Shown here piece after piece: positions 37,238-47,632 of a DNA stretch of 64,000 bases. Position 1 is the first letter of the stretch; every line of letters begins with the position of its first letter. A program made the position numbers and the translations under genes. The notes beneath the pieces are model-generated. The model worked only from the letters and a program-made list of their open reading frames with translations. It made no database searches and was not told the DNA's origin. This stretch comes from Pseudocitrobacter corydidari. GTDB lineage: Bacteria > Pseudomonadota > Gammaproteobacteria > Enterobacterales > Enterobacteriaceae. The DNA lies in assembly GCF_021172065.1 (NCBI RefSeq), contig NZ_CP087880.1, forward strand, positions 2,208,583 to 2,272,582, written 5' to 3'.

Positions 37238-38254
37238 ATGAGAGTACTGGTTACGGGTGGTAGCGGTTACATTGGAAGTCATACCTGCGTGCAACTGCTG
37301 CAACAGGGCCACGATGTCATCATTCTTGACAACCTGTGTAACAGCAAACGCAGCGTCTTACCGGTGATCGAACGTCTGGGCGGGAAACAGGCCACGTTCG
37401 TGGAAGGCGATATTCGCGATGAAGCATTGATGACCACGATCCTGACCGATCACGCCATCGAGGCGGTGATCCACTTCGCGGGCCTGAAGGCTGTTGGCGA
37501 GTCGGTGCAAAAACCGCTGGAGTATTATGACAATAACGTCAACGGAACACTACGACTGGTTTCCGCCATGCGTGCCGCGAATGTCAAAAACTTCATTTTC
37601 AGCTCCTCCGCTACCGTTTATGGCGACCAGCCAAAAATCCCTTACGTTGAAAGCTTCCCAACCGGTACCCCTCAAAGCCCGTACGGCAAAAGCAAACTGA
37701 TGGTTGAACAAATCCTGACCGACCTGCAAAAAGCGCAGCCGGAATGGAGCATTTCGCTGCTGCGTTACTTCAACCCGGTAGGCGCACATGCGTCTGGCGA
37801 CATGGGTGAAGACCCGCAGGGCATTCCAAATAACCTGATGCCGTATATCGCTCAGGTTGCCGTTGGCCGCCGTGAATCACTGGCGATTTTCGGCAACGAC
37901 TACCCCACGCCTGACGGTACCGGCGTGCGCGACTACATCCACGTGATGGACCTCGCCGACGGCCATGTAGCGGCAATGGAAAAACTGGCGAACAAAGCCG
38001 GTGTGCATATCTATAACCTCGGTGCTGGCGTAGGCAGCAGCGTGCTTGACGTGGTCAACGCCTTTAGCAAAGCCTGCGGCAAACCGATTAACTACCATTT
38101 CGCTCCGCGTCGCGATGGCGACCTTCCGGCCTACTGGGCCGATGCCACCAAAGCTGACAAGGATCTGAACTGGCGCGTAACCCGTAATCTCGATGAAATG
38201 GCGCAGGACACCTGGCACTGGCAGTCCCGTCATCCTCAGGGATATCCAGACTAA
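37238..38254 (+). CDS. galE: UDP-glucose 4-epimerase GalE
   Basis: The 338-residue enzyme has the E. coli length. It has the NAD-binding VTGGSGYIGSHT, the catalytic SSSATVYG and YGKSK pair (Tyr and Lys), and the sugar site region. It interconverts UDP-galactose and UDP-glucose. The ATG at 37238 follows TGGAGCGA. It is the first gene of galETKM. Confidence 0.98.
   Translation: MRVLVTGGSGYIGSHTCVQLLQQGHDVIILDNLCNSKRSVLPVIERLGGKQATFVEGDIRDEALMTTILTDHAIEAVIHFAGLKAVGESVQKPLEYYDNNVNGTLRLVSAMRAANVKNFIFSSSATVYGDQPKIPYVESFPTGTPQSPYGKSKLMVEQILTDLQKAQPEWSISLLRYFNPVGAHASGDMGEDPQGIPNNLMPYIAQVAVGRRESLAIFGNDYPTPDGTGVRDYIHVMDLADGHVAAMEKLANKAGVHIYNLGAGVGSSVLDVVNAFSKACGKPINYHFAPRRDGDLPAYWADATKADKDLNWRVTRNLDEMAQDTWHWQSRHPQGYPD
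37257..37272. promoter_or_regulatory. Internal gal operator inside galE
   Basis: GTGGTAGCGGTTACAT equals the internal operator OI of E. coli gal, and it lies within the first codons of galE, 113 bases after OE. It is under coding constraint too, so conservation alone is not proof of binding. Confidence 0.85.
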
Positions 38255-38263
38255 GGATTTGTG

Positions 38264-39310
38264 ATGACGCAATTTAACCCCGTCGATCATCCCCACCGCC
38301 GTTATAACCCTTTAACGGGACAGTGGATTTTAGTTTCACCGCATCGCGCAAAACGCCCCTGGCAAGGGGCGCAAGAGACAGCGTCAAAACAGACGCTGCC
38401 CGCGCACGATCCGGACTGCTTTTTATGCCCGGGCAACACCCGGGTGACGGGCGACAAAAACCCCGACTACACCAGCACTTATGTTTTTACTAACGACTTC
38501 GCCGCGCTGATGACCGACACGCCTGATGCGCCGGAAAGCGACGATCCGTTGATGCGCTGCATGAGCGCGCGCGGCACCAGCCGCGTGATCTGCTTCTCTC
38601 CGGATCACAGCAAAACGCTGCCGGAATTAACGCTACCCGCGTTGCAGGACGTGGTGAAAACCTGGCAGGAGCAAACCGCCGAACTGGGGCAAACCTACCC
38701 GTGGGTTCAGGTCTTTGAAAACAAAGGCGCGGCGATGGGCTGCTCTAATCCGCATCCCCACGGTCAAGTGTGGGCCAACAGCTTCCTGCCAAATGAAATC
38801 GAACGTGAAGATCGCCTGCAGCGCGCCTATTTTGCCGAGCAGGGTTCCCCGATGCTGGTTGATTACGTTCAGCGCGAGCTGGCCGACGGCAGCCGAACCG
38901 TTGTAGAAACCGAACACTGGCTGGCCGTGGTCCCTTACTGGGCGGCATGGCCGTTCGAAACGCTGCTGCTGCCGAAAACGCATATCCTGCGCATCACCGA
39001 CTTAACGGATGCCCAGCGTGATGATTTGGCGCTGGCGCTGAAAAAACTGACCAGCCGCTACGACAACCTGTTCCAGTGCTCCTTCCCCTACTCCATGGGT
39101 TGGCACGGCGCGCCGTTTAATGGCGAAGAAAATGCACACTGGCAGCTGCACGCGCACTTCTATCCGCCGCTGCTGCGCTCCGCCACCGTGCGTAAATTTA
39201 TGGTTGGCTATGAAATGCTGGCAGAAACCCAGCGCGATCTGACGGCAGAACAAGCCGCCGAGCGCCTGCGCGCGGTCAGTGATATCCATTTTCGCGAGTC
39301 CGGAGAATAA
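38264..39310 (+). CDS. galT: Galactose-1-phosphate uridylyltransferase GalT
   Basis: This 348-residue HIT-superfamily enzyme has the active-site histidines in [14 protein letters not shown] and zinc-site residues near CFLCPGN. It exchanges UMP between UDP-glucose and galactose-1-phosphate. GTG at 38261 and ATG at 38264 are both in frame; the ATG gives the family length. It lies nine bases after galE and two before galK. Confidence 0.98.
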   Translation: MTQFNPVDHPHRRYNPLTGQWILVSPHRAKRPWQGAQETASKQTLPAHDPDCFLCPGNTRVTGDKNPDYTSTYVFTNDFAALMTDTPDAPESDDPLMRCMSARGTSRVICFSPDHSKTLPELTLPALQDVVKTWQEQTAELGQTYPWVQVFENKGAAMGCSNPHPHGQVWANSFLPNEIEREDRLQRAYFAEQGSPMLVDYVQRELADGSRTVVETEHWLAVVPYWAAWPFETLLLPKTHILRITDLTDAQRDDLALALKKLTSRYDNLFQCSFPYSMGWHGAPFNGEENAHWQLHAHFYPPLLRSATVRKFMVGYEMLAETQRDLTAEQAAERLRAVSDIHFRESGE

Positions 39311-39312
39311 CA

Positions 39313-40461
39313 ATGAGTCTGAAAGAAAGAACACAATCCCTGTTTGCTGAAAAATTTGGCTACCCTGCAACCCACGTCATTCAGGCACCTGGTCGCGTTA
39401 ACTTGATCGGCGAACACACCGACTATAACGACGGTTTTGTGCTGCCCTGCGCCATTGATTACCAGACGGTAATCAGCTGCGCGCCGCGTCAGGATCGCAC
39501 CGTTCGCGTGATCGCCGCCGATTACGATAACCAGACCGATGAATTCTCTCTGGACGCGCCGATTGTCACTCATGACACGCAGCAGTGGTCTAACTATGTT
39601 CGCGGCGTGGTGAAACATCTGCAGAAACGCAACGCAGGCTTCGGCGGCGCGGATCTGGTGATCAGCGGTAACGTGCCGCAGGGCGCGGGCCTCAGTTCTT
39701 CCGCCTCGCTGGAAGTCGCCGTCGGCACCGTGTTCCAGCAGCTGTATCATCTGCCGCTGGATGGCGCGCAGATTGCGCTGAACGGTCAGGAAGCCGAGAA
39801 CCAGTTCGTAGGCTGTAACTGCGGTATCATGGACCAGCTGATTTCCGCGCTGGGTAAAAAAGATCATGCGCTGCTGATTGACTGCCGCTCATTGGGTACA
39901 AAAGCGGTCTCCATGCCAAAAGGCGTGGCAGTGGTCATCATCAACAGCAACTTCAAACGCACCCTGGTCGGCAGCGAGTACAACACGCGCCGCGAACAGT
40001 GTGAAACCGGCGCACGCTTCTTCCAGCAGCCAGCCCTGCGTGACGTGACGCTGGATCAGTTCAACGCGGTTGCCAGCCAGCTTGACCCCATCGTTGCGAA
40101 ACGCGTGCGTCACGTGTTGACCGAAAACGCCCGTACCGTAGAAGCCGCAGAAGCGCTGGAAAAAGGCGACCTGCAACGCATGGGCAAACTGATGGCGGAA
40201 TCTCACGCCTCTATGCGTGACGACTTTGAAATCACCGTACCGCAAATCGACACCCTGGTTGAGATCGTGAAAGCCACCATTGGCGACAAAGGCGGCGTGC
40301 GAATGACCGGCGGCGGTTTCGGCGGCTGTATCGTGGCACTGGTACCAGAAGAGATGGTGGATGCCGTACAGCAGGCCGTGGCTGACCAGTATGAAGCGAA
40401 AACCGGCATTAAAGAAACCTTCTACGTCTGCAAACCTTCACAAGGAGCTGGACAGTGCTAA
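39313..40461 (+). CDS. galK: Galactokinase GalK
   Basis: This 382-residue GHMP kinase has the galactose-binding [21 protein letters not shown], the ATP loop [15 protein letters not shown] and [11 protein letters not shown]. It phosphorylates galactose at C1. The length equals E. coli GalK. Its end overlaps galM by seven bases. Confidence 0.98.
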   Translation: MSLKERTQSLFAEKFGYPATHVIQAPGRVNLIGEHTDYNDGFVLPCAIDYQTVISCAPRQDRTVRVIAADYDNQTDEFSLDAPIVTHDTQQWSNYVRGVVKHLQKRNAGFGGADLVISGNVPQGAGLSSSASLEVAVGTVFQQLYHLPLDGAQIALNGQEAENQFVGCNCGIMDQLISALGKKDHALLIDCRSLGTKAVSMPKGVAVVIINSNFKRTLVGSEYNTRREQCETGARFFQQPALRDVTLDQFNAVASQLDPIVAKRVRHVLTENARTVEAAEALEKGDLQRMGKLMAESHASMRDDFEITVPQIDTLVEIVKATIGDKGGVRMTGGGFGGCIVALVPEEMVDAVQQAVADQYEAKTGIKETFYVCKPSQGAGQC

Positions 40462-41495
40462 CCGAAACGCCAACCCTGGCCCCTGATGGCCTTCCCTATC
40501 GCCTTATCACTCTGCGCAATGCGCAGGGTGTGGTGGTAACGCTTATGGACTGGGGCGCCACGCTGCTCTCCGCTCGTATTCCGCTGGCGGATGGTTCTAT
40601 TCGCGAAGCGCTGCTGGGCTGTGCCTCGCCGGAACAGTACAGCCAGCAGGCCGCCTACTTCGGCGCGTCGATTGGTCGCTACGCTAACCGTATCGCCAAA
40701 AGTCGCTTTACGCTGGATGGTAAAACCTATGAGCTGACTCCAAGCCAGGGCGAAAACCAGCTGCACGGCGGCACGGAAGGGTTTGATAAACGTCGCTGGG
40801 CTATCAGCAATCAGAATGATACCCAGGTGCTGTTCACGCTGACCTCCGACGATGGCGACCAGGGTTTCCCGGGTACGCTCAACGCCTCAGCACTTTATCG
40901 CCTGACGGAAGATAACCGTATTTCTATCGAGTATCGCGCAACGGTCGATAAAGCCTGCCCGGTGAATATGACCAACCACGTCTACTTCAACCTGAACGGC
41001 GAACAAAGCGACGTGCGTAGCCACAAGCTGCAACTGCTGGCGGATGCCTACCTGCCGGTGGATGAAATGGGAATTCCCCATGATGGCCTGAAAGACGTGG
41101 CTGGCACCAGCTTCGATTTCCGTAAGCCGAAGGCTATTTCCGCCGATTTCCTGGCCGACGGCGATCAGCAGAAAGTAAAAGGTTACGATCATGCCTTCCT
41201 GTTACAGGCGAAAGGCGATGCTTCTCAGGTTGTCGCCCACCTGTGGTCGCCGGATGAGAAATTGCAGATGAAGGTTTATACCTCCGCCCCTGCTCTGCAA
41301 TTCTATTCCGGTAACTTCCTCGACGGCACCCCATCGCGCGGCAGCGAACCTTATACCGCGTGGCAAGGTCTGGCGCTGGAAAGCGAATTCCTGCCCGACA
41401 GCCCGAACCACCCGGAATGGCCACAGCCCGACTGTGTGCTTCTGCCGGGCGAAGAGTATGTCAGCCTGACGGAATATCAGTTTATTGCCGATTAA
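40455..41495 (+). CDS. galM: Aldose 1-epimerase (mutarotase) GalM
   Basis: This 346-residue beta-sandwich enzyme has the E. coli length. Typical segments are [45 protein letters not shown] and the catalytic Glu region [17 protein letters not shown]. It interconverts alpha and beta anomers to feed galactokinase. It is the last gene of the operon and is followed by a terminator. Confidence 0.97.
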   Translation: MLTETPTLAPDGLPYRLITLRNAQGVVVTLMDWGATLLSARIPLADGSIREALLGCASPEQYSQQAAYFGASIGRYANRIAKSRFTLDGKTYELTPSQGENQLHGGTEGFDKRRWAISNQNDTQVLFTLTSDDGDQGFPGTLNASALYRLTEDNRISIEYRATVDKACPVNMTNHVYFNLNGEQSDVRSHKLQLLADAYLPVDEMGIPHDGLKDVAGTSFDFRKPKAISADFLADGDQQKVKGYDHAFLLQAKGDASQVVAHLWSPDEKLQMKVYTSAPALQFYSGNFLDGTPSRGSEPYTAWQGLALESEFLPDSPNHPEWPQPDCVLLPGEEYVSLTEYQFIAD

Positions 41496-41503
41496 CCGCC
41501 GCA

Positions 41504-41540
41504 GACCGGATGTCCCCCTGATATCCGGTCGTTATTTTTT
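41504..41540 (+). terminator. Terminator of galETKM
   Basis: GACCGGAT and ATCCGGTC form a stem around GTCCCCCTGAT, followed by GTTATTTTTT. Confidence 0.85.
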
Positions 41541-41671
41541 GCGCATTTTGCTGGATTTAGCGTCAACTACCGACAAATTCACAACCCTGCATTCACAACC
41601 ACCTTACACTCAGCCGCTATTTTCGCTATGGTTATGCATAAGCGTTGCCGTCGAGTCGATCGTGGCAATAT

Positions 41672-41690
41672 AATGAGAATTGTTATCATT
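41672..41690. promoter_or_regulatory. Fur box before gpmA
   Basis: AATGAGAATTGTTATCATT fits the 19-base Fur consensus (GATAATGATAATCATTATC pattern, inverted ATGA-type arms). It is 26 bases before the gpmA ATG. E. coli gpmA is also Fur-regulated. Confidence 0.85.
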
Positions 41691-41715
41691 CAAATAAAGC
41701 TTGAGGAGTGAGAGT

Positions 41716-42468
41716 ATGGCTGTAACTAAGCTGGTACTGGTTCGTCACGGTGAAAGTCAGTGGAACAACGAAAACCGCTTTACCGGTTGGTATGACGTTG
41801 ACCTGTCAGAGAAAGGCGTTGGCGAAGCGAAAGCGGCCGGTAAACTGCTGAAGGCTGAAGGCTACACCTTCGATTTTGCTTATACCTCTGTGCTGAAACG
41901 TGCCATCCATACGCTGTGGAACGTACTGGACGAGCTGGATCAAGCGTGGCTGCCGGTTGAGAAATCCTGGAAACTGAACGAACGTCACTACGGCGCGCTT
42001 CAGGGTCTGAACAAAGCGGAAACCGCAGCAAAATACGGTGACGACCAGGTGAAACAGTGGCGTCGTGGTTTTGCCATCACCCCGCCAGAGCTGACCAAAG
42101 ATGACGAGCGCTATCCGGGCCATGACCCGCGTTATGCCAAACTGACCGACAAAGAGCTGCCGGTGACCGAAAGCCTGGCGCTGACCATCGATCGCGTTGT
42201 GCCATACTGGAACGAAACCATTCTGCCGCGCATTAAAAGCGGTGAGCGTGTGATCATCGCCGCTCACGGTAACTCTCTGCGTGCGCTGGTGAAATACCTG
42301 GATAACATGGGCGAAGAAGAGATCATCGACCTGAACATCCCAACCGGCGTTCCGCTGGTGTATGAGTTCGACGAAAACTTCAAACCGATTAAACATTACT
42401 ATCTGGGCAATGCTGACGAAATCGCTGCGAAAGCGGCAGCCGTTGCGAACCAGGGTAAAGCGAAGTAA
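41716..42468 (+). CDS. gpmA: 2,3-bisphosphoglycerate-dependent phosphoglycerate mutase GpmA
   Basis: The 250-residue enzyme has the E. coli length. The catalytic RHGESQWN is near the N-terminus and the second histidine is in [12 protein letters not shown]. It interconverts 3- and 2-phosphoglycerate in glycolysis. The ATG at 41716 follows TGAGGAGTGAGAG. The C-terminal tail is lysine- and alanine-rich, as usual. A Fur box and a terminator flank it. Confidence 0.98.
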   Translation: MAVTKLVLVRHGESQWNNENRFTGWYDVDLSEKGVGEAKAAGKLLKAEGYTFDFAYTSVLKRAIHTLWNVLDELDQAWLPVEKSWKLNERHYGALQGLNKAETAAKYGDDQVKQWRRGFAITPPELTKDDERYPGHDPRYAKLTDKELPVTESLALTIDRVVPYWNETILPRIKSGERVIIAAHGNSLRALVKYLDNMGEEEIIDLNIPTGVPLVYEFDENFKPIKHYYLGNADEIAAKAAAVANQGKAK

Positions 42469-42476
42469 TTCGCCAC

Positions 42477-42509
42477 AATCGGGCAGCTACGGCTGCCCGA
42501 TTATTTTTC
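42477..42509. terminator. Terminator between gpmA and the siderophore-type locus
   Basis: CGGGCAGC and GCTGCCCG pair around TACG, with ATTATTTTT after it on the plus strand and an AAT-rich flank on the other. It serves gpmA and possibly the convergent ABC gene. Confidence 0.8.
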
Positions 42510-43268
42510 TATCACCCCATCCAGAATCACCTGCGCTTTTCCCTGCGAACAACGTTCAATTCGCCCGCGTACGCCGTAGACTTCGGCCAGACTTGCTGAG
42601 GTAATGACTGTTTCCGGTGCGCCGCTGGCAATCAGTTTGCCCTGTTTCAGCATCAACACCTGCGCCGCATGGCGTAGCGCAATGTTAATATCGTGAACGA
42701 CAACCAGTGTGACCATATTACGCGTCTGCGTCTGGCGTTGGATCACGTCCATTACGTGAAACTGATAGTTGAGATCGAGGGCACTGAGCGGCTCATCCAG
42801 CAGTAAAAGCGAGGGGCGACGGATCAGCGACTGCGCTAGTCCCACCAGCTGTTTCTGTCCACCAGAGAGTTTTTCGAGATAATGCATCGCCAGATGCGAA
42901 ATCCCTAACGCTTCCAGTAGGCCGATAGCCTGCGTTTGGTCCGGTTCACCTCCCGATGCACGTTGGGCGACAATCACCGACTCCAGCACTTGTAAATGCA
43001 CGCCCTGAGGTAAAGATTGCGGCAAAAACACCACCTTATCCGCCCGCTGGGCAAATGGTAGCGTCAGCAAATTTACGCCATCTAATCGTGCCTCACCGCT
43101 GGCGCGGTTAAGCCCGGCCAACGCACGCAGGAGCGTCGATTTTCCACAGCCGTTCGGGCCCAATAAAATTGTCACCTCCCCACGCCTTAGAGTTGCTACA
43201 TTCAGATTCTCAATAATTTGTCGTTTTGCGTAGCCTGCATTCAGCCCCTCTATCGTTAGCCCGCTCAT
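42501..43268 (-). CDS. Iron-complex-type ABC transporter ATPase
   Basis: This 255-residue FepC/FecE-type ATPase has GPNGCGKSTLLRALAG, FLPQSLPQG, LSGGQKQLVGLAQSL and [14 protein letters not shown]. It is the last gene of a four-gene minus-strand locus; its start overlaps the permease stop by four bases. It would power uptake of an iron-siderophore or related complex. The family also includes cobalamin and haem ATPases, so the ligand is not fixed. Confidence 0.93.
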   Translation of the reverse strand: MSGLTIEGLNAGYAKRQIIENLNVATLRRGEVTILLGPNGCGKSTLLRALAGLNRASGEARLDGVNLLTLPFAQRADKVVFLPQSLPQGVHLQVLESVIVAQRASGGEPDQTQAIGLLEALGISHLAMHYLEKLSGGQKQLVGLAQSLIRRPSLLLLDEPLSALDLNYQFHVMDVIQRQTQTRNMVTLVVVHDINIALRHAAQVLMLKQGKLIASGAPETVITSASLAEVYGVRGRIERCSQGKAQVILDGVIEK

Positions 43269-44323
43269 GACATATTTCCCCGATGACGCATCACGATACT
43301 TAAAAAGAACGGCACACCTACCAGCGAAGTAACAATACCGACGGGCAGGATCACACCAGGAATAATATTCTTCGATGCTATTGATGCCAGCGACAGCACC
43401 AGCCCGCCCACCAACACGCTGCCCGGTAAATAAAAGCGGTGATCTTCTCCCAGTAACAGACGTGCAATATGCGGCGCAACTAACCCGATAAAACCAATCG
43501 GCCCGACGAACGCCACTGAAAGTGCCGCCAGCAGGCTAATGCGCAGCAACGAACCCAGCCGCAACCGGCGAACATCTATCCCAAAACTCATCGCTCTTTC
43601 TTCACCCAGTCGTAACGCTGTGAGTTGCCAGGCGCGATACATCGACCACGGCAGGACAATCGCCATCGCCGCCCCCAGTACCGCCAGTTTTTCCCAGGAG
43701 GCACGGGCCAGACTACCCATCGTCCAGAACACCAGCCCCTGTAACGTATCTTCATCGGCAACGAACTGCATGATGGACACCAGCGCATTGAAGGTGAAAA
43801 CCAGTGCGATACCAAACAGCACCACGCCGGAGGTGGGCACGCGCGTCCAGCGCGTCAGGGTATCGAGTAACAGAGCTGACAGCAGGGCAAACAGAAAAGC
43901 ATTTGCCGGAATAAACCAGCTCTCTGGCACACCGGGAATACCGATGCCCAGCACGATAGCCAGCGCAGCGCCAAAGGCCGCTGCCGACGACACGCCTAAC
44001 GTAAACGGGCTGGCAAGCGGATTGTTGAGGATAGTTTGCATCTCTGCGCCCGCCAGCCCCAACCCCATGCCCACTAACAAGGCCATTAGCGCATACGGTA
44101 GACGAATATCCCAGACGATAACGCGCATACCGGTCGTGGCATCAGCAGGATGTATGAGCGTTTGCACAAGTGACTGGAGCGAGAGACCGGACGGGCCAAG
44201 AGTGAAATCCAGCAGCAATGAGGCAATAATGGCGATCAATAGCGCCGCCAGCATCGCCAGACGCTGATAAAGCACCTGTCGGTAGCGATGCTCAACCGAC
44301 AGATGATTTTCCATAACAGTCAT
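43265..44323 (-). CDS. FecCD/BtuC-type ABC permease
   Basis: This 352-residue protein has about nine to ten membrane segments and FecCD-family motifs: GLGLAGAEMQTILNNPLASPFTLGVSSAAAFGA, RLRLGSLLRISLLAALSVAFVGPIGFIGLVAPHIAR and GVPFFL near the end. It forms a homodimeric channel with two ATPase copies. ATG at 44323 follows GGGA; ATG at 44314 is an alternative. It begins 15 bases after the binding-protein gene. Confidence 0.94.
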   Translation of the reverse strand: MTVMENHLSVEHRYRQVLYQRLAMLAALLIAIIASLLLDFTLGPSGLSLQSLVQTLIHPADATTGMRVIVWDIRLPYALMALLVGMGLGLAGAEMQTILNNPLASPFTLGVSSAAAFGAALAIVLGIGIPGVPESWFIPANAFLFALLSALLLDTLTRWTRVPTSGVVLFGIALVFTFNALVSIMQFVADEDTLQGLVFWTMGSLARASWEKLAVLGAAMAIVLPWSMYRAWQLTALRLGEERAMSFGIDVRRLRLGSLLRISLLAALSVAFVGPIGFIGLVAPHIARLLLGEDHRFYLPGSVLVGGLVLSLASIASKNIIPGVILPVGIVTSLVGVPFFLSIVMRHRGNMS

Positions 44324-44338
44324 CGTATTTATCCCGTC

Positions 44339-45328
44339 TCAGCGCGGCGGATTCAGCACATCGTTCACCTGCGCCTCACTTAGCGTCAGGCCAAAAAAGC
44401 GCTGATAAAAATCACGTGTTTCTTTACGCATATCGACGTCCGTGAAGCGATCAGGGTAGAGCGTTTTTGCCAGCCACAGGAATTGCAGCGCCTCTTCACT
44501 CGTCTCACGACACCACCAGAACATTCCTTTCGGATTGACGTACACACGATGATGAATGACCGCATCAACGCTGGCCCACTGGGGAGAGGTCAAAATAGTA
44601 TCGGCATCACGCTTGTTCATCGCCACAATCACCGCCGGGTTAGCCGCAACGATTTTTTCCAGCGCCACTTCACCTGAACGATTCTGTTTGCCACTGCCAA
44701 ACCAGTTTTCGGCGATGTTTATTCCCCCCGCGAGATCGATCCAGTCCTGATTCAGCGACGGACGGCCGGTTGTCGTCAGCGGGTTGCCCATGCTGTGGTA
44801 GAGCGACACGCGCTGAGATGCAGGGAGATCCTTCAGACGCCCGGCAACCAGCGTCACATTGTGGTCAAAGTAGCGTTGATAGGCCTGCGCTTTTTGTTGT
44901 GCATCCGGCCCCAGCACTGCTGCCGTCTGCTGCACGCGATGGGTCAGCGCCTGCATGGAATTTGCTTCAAACGCCAGCACCTGCACACCCGCCTGTTTCA
45001 GAAAATCCTGCTGAGGCACCACCATGTTATGCGGCACAAACAGCATATCTACACCCAGCGAAATAATTTGCTCCGGGTTAATTTCGTGACCGCTGTTCAC
45101 GCTCACTACCGGCACATTTTCAATGCGCGGCAGGCTCTGGCGAAACAGAGGGATTTTTTTGGCAATCATCGAGGTGCCAACAATGTTATCGCCGTAGCCC
45201 AGCATAGTGATAATGGTGTTCTGCGCAGGCCACGGCGAGGCAATACGCACCTCCTTGTGCGTATTTTCTGCGTGCAGGCTGGCTGCCAGAAACAGCGCCA
45301 GCACCGGAATAAAATGAGAAAGCTTCAT
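44339..45328 (-). CDS. Periplasmic iron-complex binding protein
   Basis: This 329-residue protein has a signal peptide (MKLSHFIPVLALFLAASLHA) and the class III binding-protein pattern RIASPWPAQNTIITMLGYGDNIVGTS and NPEQIISLGVDMLFVP, with a C-terminal lobe ending in SEAQVNDVLNPPR. Two ATGs (45331 and 45328) follow AACGGA; the second has better spacing. It would hand the receptor's substrate from the periplasm to the permease. The substrate is unknown. Confidence 0.9.
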   Translation of the reverse strand: MKLSHFIPVLALFLAASLHAENTHKEVRIASPWPAQNTIITMLGYGDNIVGTSMIAKKIPLFRQSLPRIENVPVVSVNSGHEINPEQIISLGVDMLFVPHNMVVPQQDFLKQAGVQVLAFEANSMQALTHRVQQTAAVLGPDAQQKAQAYQRYFDHNVTLVAGRLKDLPASQRVSLYHSMGNPLTTTGRPSLNQDWIDLAGGINIAENWFGSGKQNRSGEVALEKIVAANPAVIVAMNKRDADTILTSPQWASVDAVIHHRVYVNPKGMFWWCRETSEEALQFLWLAKTLYPDRFTDVDMRKETRDFYQRFFGLTLSEAQVNDVLNPPR

Positions 45329-45338
45329 CATCTGTCCG

Positions 45339-47510
45339 TTAGAAATCAAAGGTCACGGAAGCGCGAACTTCACGGCCACTGCCGATAAACGCGCTCGGGG
45401 AGCCGTTATCGCCATCGGTGCCTGACGGGAAGATAGACGCCCAATAATGTTTATCAAACACGTTGTTCACCACCACGCGGAAGGTCGTCGGCACGTTACT
45501 CACTTTGGTGGAGTAACGCGTGCCCAGATCCCAGGTGGTGTAACTGCTGGCATAAGACGTGTTGGTGTCGTTCGCCGCGCGTTTACCGGTGTAATGAACA
45601 TTGGCGCTATACACCCACTGCGGCATCGACGGCAGGCTGTATTCTGCCAGCAGGTTAGCCTGCACTTTCGGCACGCCGACAACCTGTTTGTCCTGGGTGG
45701 CAGAACTGGCAGTATCTTTCAGTTTCGGATCGAGGAAGGTAACGCCGCTGTAGATATTCAGCCCCTGCCATACGTTTCCGGACGCGGTCAGTTCCAGGCC
45801 GTTGTTAACCTGATTCCCCTGCTCTTTATAGACATTATCCGTGTCGAGATAGGCGAACGGACGTTCCAGGCGGAACAACGCCGCGCCCAGGTTCATCCCG
45901 GCAACGTCAGATTTCAGCCCCACTTCATACTGTTTACTGCGATAGGGGTCGAGCGTCTGACCTGCGTTTTTCACGCTATCGTCCGTGGGTGCTGTCCCGC
46001 CCTGTTCCAGCGAATCGGCATAGCTAACGTAAGCCATGGTGTTAGGCGTAATTTTGTACATCAGCGCCACGTTCGGGCTTAAACCGTCTTCATCCACCTG
46101 ACTGGTTTCATTGCCATGCTTATCGTAGTTTTTAGTCTGCAACCAGCTCTGACTCAGGTAGAACATTGCTGACCACTGAGGAGTAAAGGTCACTGTGTCA
46201 CCAAGTGTGATGCTCTGCTGAGTGTTCACACTGGAACGATAGCGCGGTCCGCCAGTTCTGATTTTGCCATCGCCCTGTTCTTCCATGCCGTCCGGGTTGT
46301 ACATATTGGTGGTGCCCCAGCTGTAGCTGGAACCCGTGCCTTTCGCACTGTACAGCGACCAGACATAACCGGTAGTAGAAAGAGAAAGGTCGTGACCGAT
46401 AGATCCGGTATCGATATGGCCGTTCAGCCCGGCGGTGTTGCTCAACACACGGAAACGCCCGGCGGCGGTAGAATCCTTCATTGAGCGTGAGATATCGCCC
46501 TGGCTGTTGAGGATTTTGCTGGAGACGCTACGCATTGCACGGTCGGCTTGCTGCCAGCCCACACCTGCATTCATTGACCAGTCATCGTTAAAGTAGTGAA
46601 TCAAACGTGTGCTGATGGTATCGGTCGTCAGGTCGTTACCTGCCGTACTCAGTGCCAGATTTTTATCTTTTGGATTTGGCGCGGAAGGCAGCTTGACGTT
46701 CGGGCCGTAGCTAAAGCTGCCAGCATAGCCTTTCTGAATAAACTCATAGTGGCTGGCATCCAGTTGTAACTGTGTACCCGGCTGAATATTCCAGTCGAGT
46801 GCCACGGAAACCAGCTTGCGGCGCAGCGTGCTGTCATCAACATTGCCCTCGCCTTCCTGATCCAGCAGGTTGACGCGGTAACCAAAGCGTTTTTCATCAT
46901 CAAAATGACCGCCCAGATCGGCATGACCCGTGAATGCGCTGCGGCTTTGGTAACCGAGCGTGACTTTGCGCAGCGTCTCTTCGGTTGGGCGTTTCGCCAC
47001 AAAGTTAAACTGCCCTGCCGGGCTTGCCGGGCCATACAGCGCCCCGGTCAAACTATTGAGCACATCCATACGTTCCAGCATTTCAACCGGAAACGCCGTT
47101 GTCGATACCACGTTCAACCCGTCAAGACGGCTGTTTGCAACCACGCTCCCCTGCATACCGCGGCTTTGCGGGCGGCCGACATCCATCCCGCCACGCGCCT
47201 GCATCTGCGTACTCGGAGAATATTTCAGCATCTCACTGACGCTTTGCGCCTGCTGATTTTCAATCATCTCTTTGGTGACGGTGGTGGAAGAATACGGTGT
47301 ATCAACCCAGGATTTAGTCCCCAGCGGGCCGACATCAATATCATTCGTTTTGAACCCCGCTCCGGCAGCAGAATCAGTTGTATCAGCCGCAGTGTTACCG
47401 GTGACAACCATTTCATCTTCAGTAGTGGAACTGGACGCGGCATGCGCGTGAAGCGGTGCCAAAGACGCTAATGCTGGCAGAAGCGCAGCAAGTGTTATTT
47501 GAGTTTTCAT
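45339..47510 (-). CDS. TonB-dependent siderophore-type outer membrane receptor
   Basis: This 723-residue protein has a signal peptide ending HAHA-AS, TonB box DEMVVTG, plug-domain motifs VTKEMIENQQAQSVSEMLKYSP and RLDGLNVVSTTAFPVEMLERMDVLNSLTGALYGPASPAG, then a 22-strand barrel ending with Phe (VRASVTFDF) as outer-membrane proteins do. It is the first gene of the receptor-binding protein-permease-ATPase locus. The ribosome site is weak. It looks like the FhuA/FoxA-type siderophore receptors; hydroxamate substrates are plausible. The placement between gpmA and aroG differs from E. coli. Confidence 0.93.
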   Translation of the reverse strand: MKTQITLAALLPALASLAPLHAHAASSSTTEDEMVVTGNTAADTTDSAAGAGFKTNDIDVGPLGTKSWVDTPYSSTTVTKEMIENQQAQSVSEMLKYSPSTQMQARGGMDVGRPQSRGMQGSVVANSRLDGLNVVSTTAFPVEMLERMDVLNSLTGALYGPASPAGQFNFVAKRPTEETLRKVTLGYQSRSAFTGHADLGGHFDDEKRFGYRVNLLDQEGEGNVDDSTLRRKLVSVALDWNIQPGTQLQLDASHYEFIQKGYAGSFSYGPNVKLPSAPNPKDKNLALSTAGNDLTTDTISTRLIHYFNDDWSMNAGVGWQQADRAMRSVSSKILNSQGDISRSMKDSTAAGRFRVLSNTAGLNGHIDTGSIGHDLSLSTTGYVWSLYSAKGTGSSYSWGTTNMYNPDGMEEQGDGKIRTGGPRYRSSVNTQQSITLGDTVTFTPQWSAMFYLSQSWLQTKNYDKHGNETSQVDEDGLSPNVALMYKITPNTMAYVSYADSLEQGGTAPTDDSVKNAGQTLDPYRSKQYEVGLKSDVAGMNLGAALFRLERPFAYLDTDNVYKEQGNQVNNGLELTASGNVWQGLNIYSGVTFLDPKLKDTASSATQDKQVVGVPKVQANLLAEYSLPSMPQWVYSANVHYTGKRAANDTNTSYASSYTTWDLGTRYSTKVSNVPTTFRVVVNNVFDKHYWASIFPSGTDGDNGSPSAFIGSGREVRASVTFDF

Positions 47511-47552
47511 GTATCATTAGTCGTTATATAAAACTCTATATTACGATCGAGG

Positions 47553-47571
47553 GATACAAATATTTATGATC
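47553..47571. promoter_or_regulatory. Candidate Fur box before the TonB receptor
   Basis: GATACAAATATTTATGATC matches about 12 of 19 positions of the Fur consensus, with matching outer arms GAT and ATC. It lies 43 bases upstream of the receptor start, where a repressor would act. Confidence 0.5.
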
Positions 47572-47580
47572 AAGATCACA
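47565..47580. promoter_or_regulatory. Candidate cAMP-CRP site overlapping the Fur candidate
   Basis: On the minus strand TGTGATCTTGATCATA matches the CRP consensus TGTGATCTAGATCACA at 13 of 16 positions. It overlaps the Fur candidate, so carbon and iron signals may compete here. Confidence 0.45.
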
Positions 47581-47632
47581 CTGAAATAGCACAATTAGCT
47601 CACTAACCATTCATGGTTATAATATTTCGAGC

